The notes under the pieces: generated by a model
The model's input: the letters and a program-made list of their open reading frames with translations, nothing else
The model's database searches: none
What the model was told of the DNA's origin: nothing
Origin: Edaphobacter lichenicola
GTDB taxonomy: Bacteria; Acidobacteriota; Terriglobia; Terriglobales; Acidobacteriaceae
NCBI RefSeq assembly: GCF_025264645.1
Contig: NZ_CP073696.1
Span: 1,860,001 to 1,924,000 of the forward strand
Length of the DNA: 64,000 nt
Direction: 5' to 3'
In this document: piece by piece, positions 62,702 to 64,000 of the stretch
How positions within the stretch are numbered: the stretch's first letter is position 1
Layout: every line of letters starts with the position of its first letter
Position numbers and translations under genes: made by a program

Positions 62702-64000
62702 ATGGAATTTCACATATCCCGCGCTCTCCGAGAAAAACTCGAAATCGACGATCTCCTGTTCAGCTACACAGGCAACATCGTCTTCGCCAACGTCGCCGCC
62801 AGCCGCACCTTGGCAAAACAGCTTCAGGAACTCCGCGCCCGGAGTACTGGCTCATCGGACCCCGTCAACGCGGGCGCTCTATTCGCAATGGGCCTCATCG
62901 ACGAGCTCAACCACGCGATGGTTGCTCGCTATCGCAAAGAGATCGATCCCTCCGTCCTCAAGGAAGCCGTGCGCTGGTTCGGAAGCCAAATCAAGCCCGC
63001 CGAAATCGAGCGCCTCCTCCTTGCCTTCGCCGCGCAGTTTCCAAATGTAGCTGTCCATCGCGGAGAGTTAACCGTAGCCGAATGGCTGAACGGTACAACG
63101 GACGGCCTGCCGAACCGGGAGGCGGCCCTCGAAGAACTGCTCATGCTGTGGCTCGCCAACATCAACCCCGCGTTCGCCCCGTACCGGGAGCTCTTCGAAG
63201 ACTCCGACCTCAAGCGCCAGACGGTTTATCAAAACGTCACCGCATCATTTCCCGACTACTTCGTCACTCGCCCCCCATTCTCTCCGGAAGTGGGAACCTT
63301 GCTCGACGCCCTTCGCGCCCCACTGCTCGCCTCACCCGACTCACTGACCGGACAACTCGACTACATTCGCGAGCACTGGCCGAAGTTTCTCGGCGAGGAC
63401 CTACGCAGGGTGCTCCTCGCCATCGATGTCCTCCGAGAAGAAGATCTAGCCATTTGGCTGCGGTTTCACCCTCCCGGGCCGGACCAGTTCCGCCACGGCG
63501 CACCGGGTCGAGGAGGAGAAGGATTCGTCGGAGACGAGTACATCGGCTTCGAAGACGAGTTCATCACTGGGCCTGATGGCAGCCGGCAGCGCCGCTACGC
63601 AAGCGACTACCAGGCACCGTTGAATGAATATGAAGCCTTCAGCGCGGACCAGGCTTGGATGCCAAACGTCGTCCTCATGGCGAAGAGCACCTATGTCTGG
63701 CTCGAACAGCTCTCAAAGAAATATCTGAGGCACATTCACCGCCTCGACCAAATCCCCGACGAAGAGTTGCAGCTCCTCTCTGACAGGGGCATCACCGGCC
63801 TGTGGCTGATTGGTCTGTGGGAACGAAGCGTCGCCTCTCGAACAATCAAACGGCTGCGCGGACACAGCGATGCGGTGGCCTCTGCCTATTCGCTCAAGGA
63901 ATACCAGATCGCCGACGACCTGGGCGGAAACGCAGCCTACGAAAACCTCCGCGACCGCGCCGCCAGAGCCCGCATTCGCCTCGCCAGCGACATGGTGCCG
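62702..64000 (+). CDS. Alpha-amylase-family (GH13-like) large protein, N-terminal part cut by window edge
   Basis: Frame from an ATG at 62702, open to the last base, giving 433 visible residues. The N-terminal 280 residues are a helical domain with no family I recognise. An amylase-like barrel then begins, with WLEQLSKKYLRHIHRLDQIP, ITGLWLIGLWERS and the first conserved amylase region LASDMVP starting at the edge. The visible part contains no catalytic residue, since the Asp/Glu motifs come later in the barrel, so activity cannot be judged. It may act on glycogen, trehalose or maltooligosaccharides. No strong ribosome-binding site is visible. Confidence 0.75.
   Translation, partial: MEFHISRALREKLEIDDLLFSYTGNIVFANVAASRTLAKQLQELRARSTGSSDPVNAGALFAMGLIDELNHAMVARYRKEIDPSVLKEAVRWFGSQIKPAEIERLLLAFAAQFPNVAVHRGELTVAEWLNGTTDGLPNREAALEELLMLWLANINPAFAPYRELFEDSDLKRQTVYQNVTASFPDYFVTRPPFSPEVGTLLDALRAPLLASPDSLTGQLDYIREHWPKFLGEDLRRVLLAIDVLREEDLAIWLRFHPPGPDQFRHGAPGRGGEGFVGDEYIGFEDEFITGPDGSRQRRYASDYQAPLNEYEAFSADQAWMPNVVLMAKSTYVWLEQLSKKYLRHIHRLDQIPDEELQLLSDRGITGLWLIGLWERSVASRTIKRLRGHSDAVASAYSLKEYQIADDLGGNAAYENLRDRAARARIRLASDMVP

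Noticed and set aside
1-64000. CRISPR arrays, tRNA or rRNA genes, phage genes
   Set aside because: No regularly spaced repeats, no cloverleaf or rRNA-like segments and no phage structural or integrase genes were seen on reading the window.

Overview
The window reads as chromosomal DNA of an Acidobacteriota bacterium, probably Terriglobia (Granulicella, Edaphobacter or Terriglobus type). This is inferred from gene content: a very large TonB-dependent receptor with an N-terminal carboxypeptidase-regulatory-like domain, three CRTAC1/ASPIC-UnbV secreted proteins, TPR proteins, several ECF sigma factors and a GH13-like giant protein. No tRNA, rRNA, CRISPR array or intact insertion sequence was recognised. 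All functional names come from reading translated sequence and known family motifs; no database search was run.

Layout. 0-18 kb is a surface and carbohydrate region. It holds a TPR lipoprotein-like gene (cut by the left edge), the TonB receptor, a CRTAC1-redoxin-TPR fusion, a second CRTAC1 protein, a paralogous TPR protein, a LacI-family regulator, a GH29 alpha-L-fucosidase, a decayed zinc alcohol dehydrogenase fragment and a third CRTAC1 protein. Three copies of a LacI-type operator-like motif lie near the TonB gene and around the regulator. 18.4-22.3 kb holds a methionine synthase (MetH) split into two overlapping genes. 22.3-25.3 kb is a rare fusion of a PLP-dependent decarboxylase, TPRs and an ATP-grasp domain. 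25.5-27 kb is a sigma/anti-sigma pair whose anti-sigma protein ends in a CxxCH motif.

27-33 kb is a heavy-metal RND efflux operon (membrane-fusion protein, CzcA-type pump, outer-membrane factor), next to an orphan LuxR-type response regulator. 34-41 kb has a small DoxX-like membrane protein, an ECF sigma factor and an efflux operon in the order TolC-YtcA-HlyD-FUSC, like E. coli ytcA-mdtNOP.

41-58 kb is a biosynthetic cluster. Three minus-strand megasynthase genes run A-PCP, then KS-AT-ACP-aminotransferase-C-A-PCP, then C-PCP-TE. A divergent Sfp-type phosphopantetheinyl transferase would activate their carrier domains. Two JmjC/cupin-type oxygenases and a membrane-anchored alpha/beta hydrolase sit beside them. 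The specificity residues read as threonine for the first A domain and glycine for the second, and the AT has the malonyl signature. The line therefore predicts a small Thr-C2(beta-amino)-Gly peptide-polyketide.

58-62.4 kb is a bufferin-type metallophore locus: a small Cys-repeat precursor, an MNIO/DUF692 maturase and its DUF2063 partner on the plus strand. Divergent to them is a DoxX-ECF sigma-anti-sigma operon. Both directions carry a similar GTAAC-N16-TCNAA promoter-like element. The window ends inside an alpha-amylase-family giant protein.
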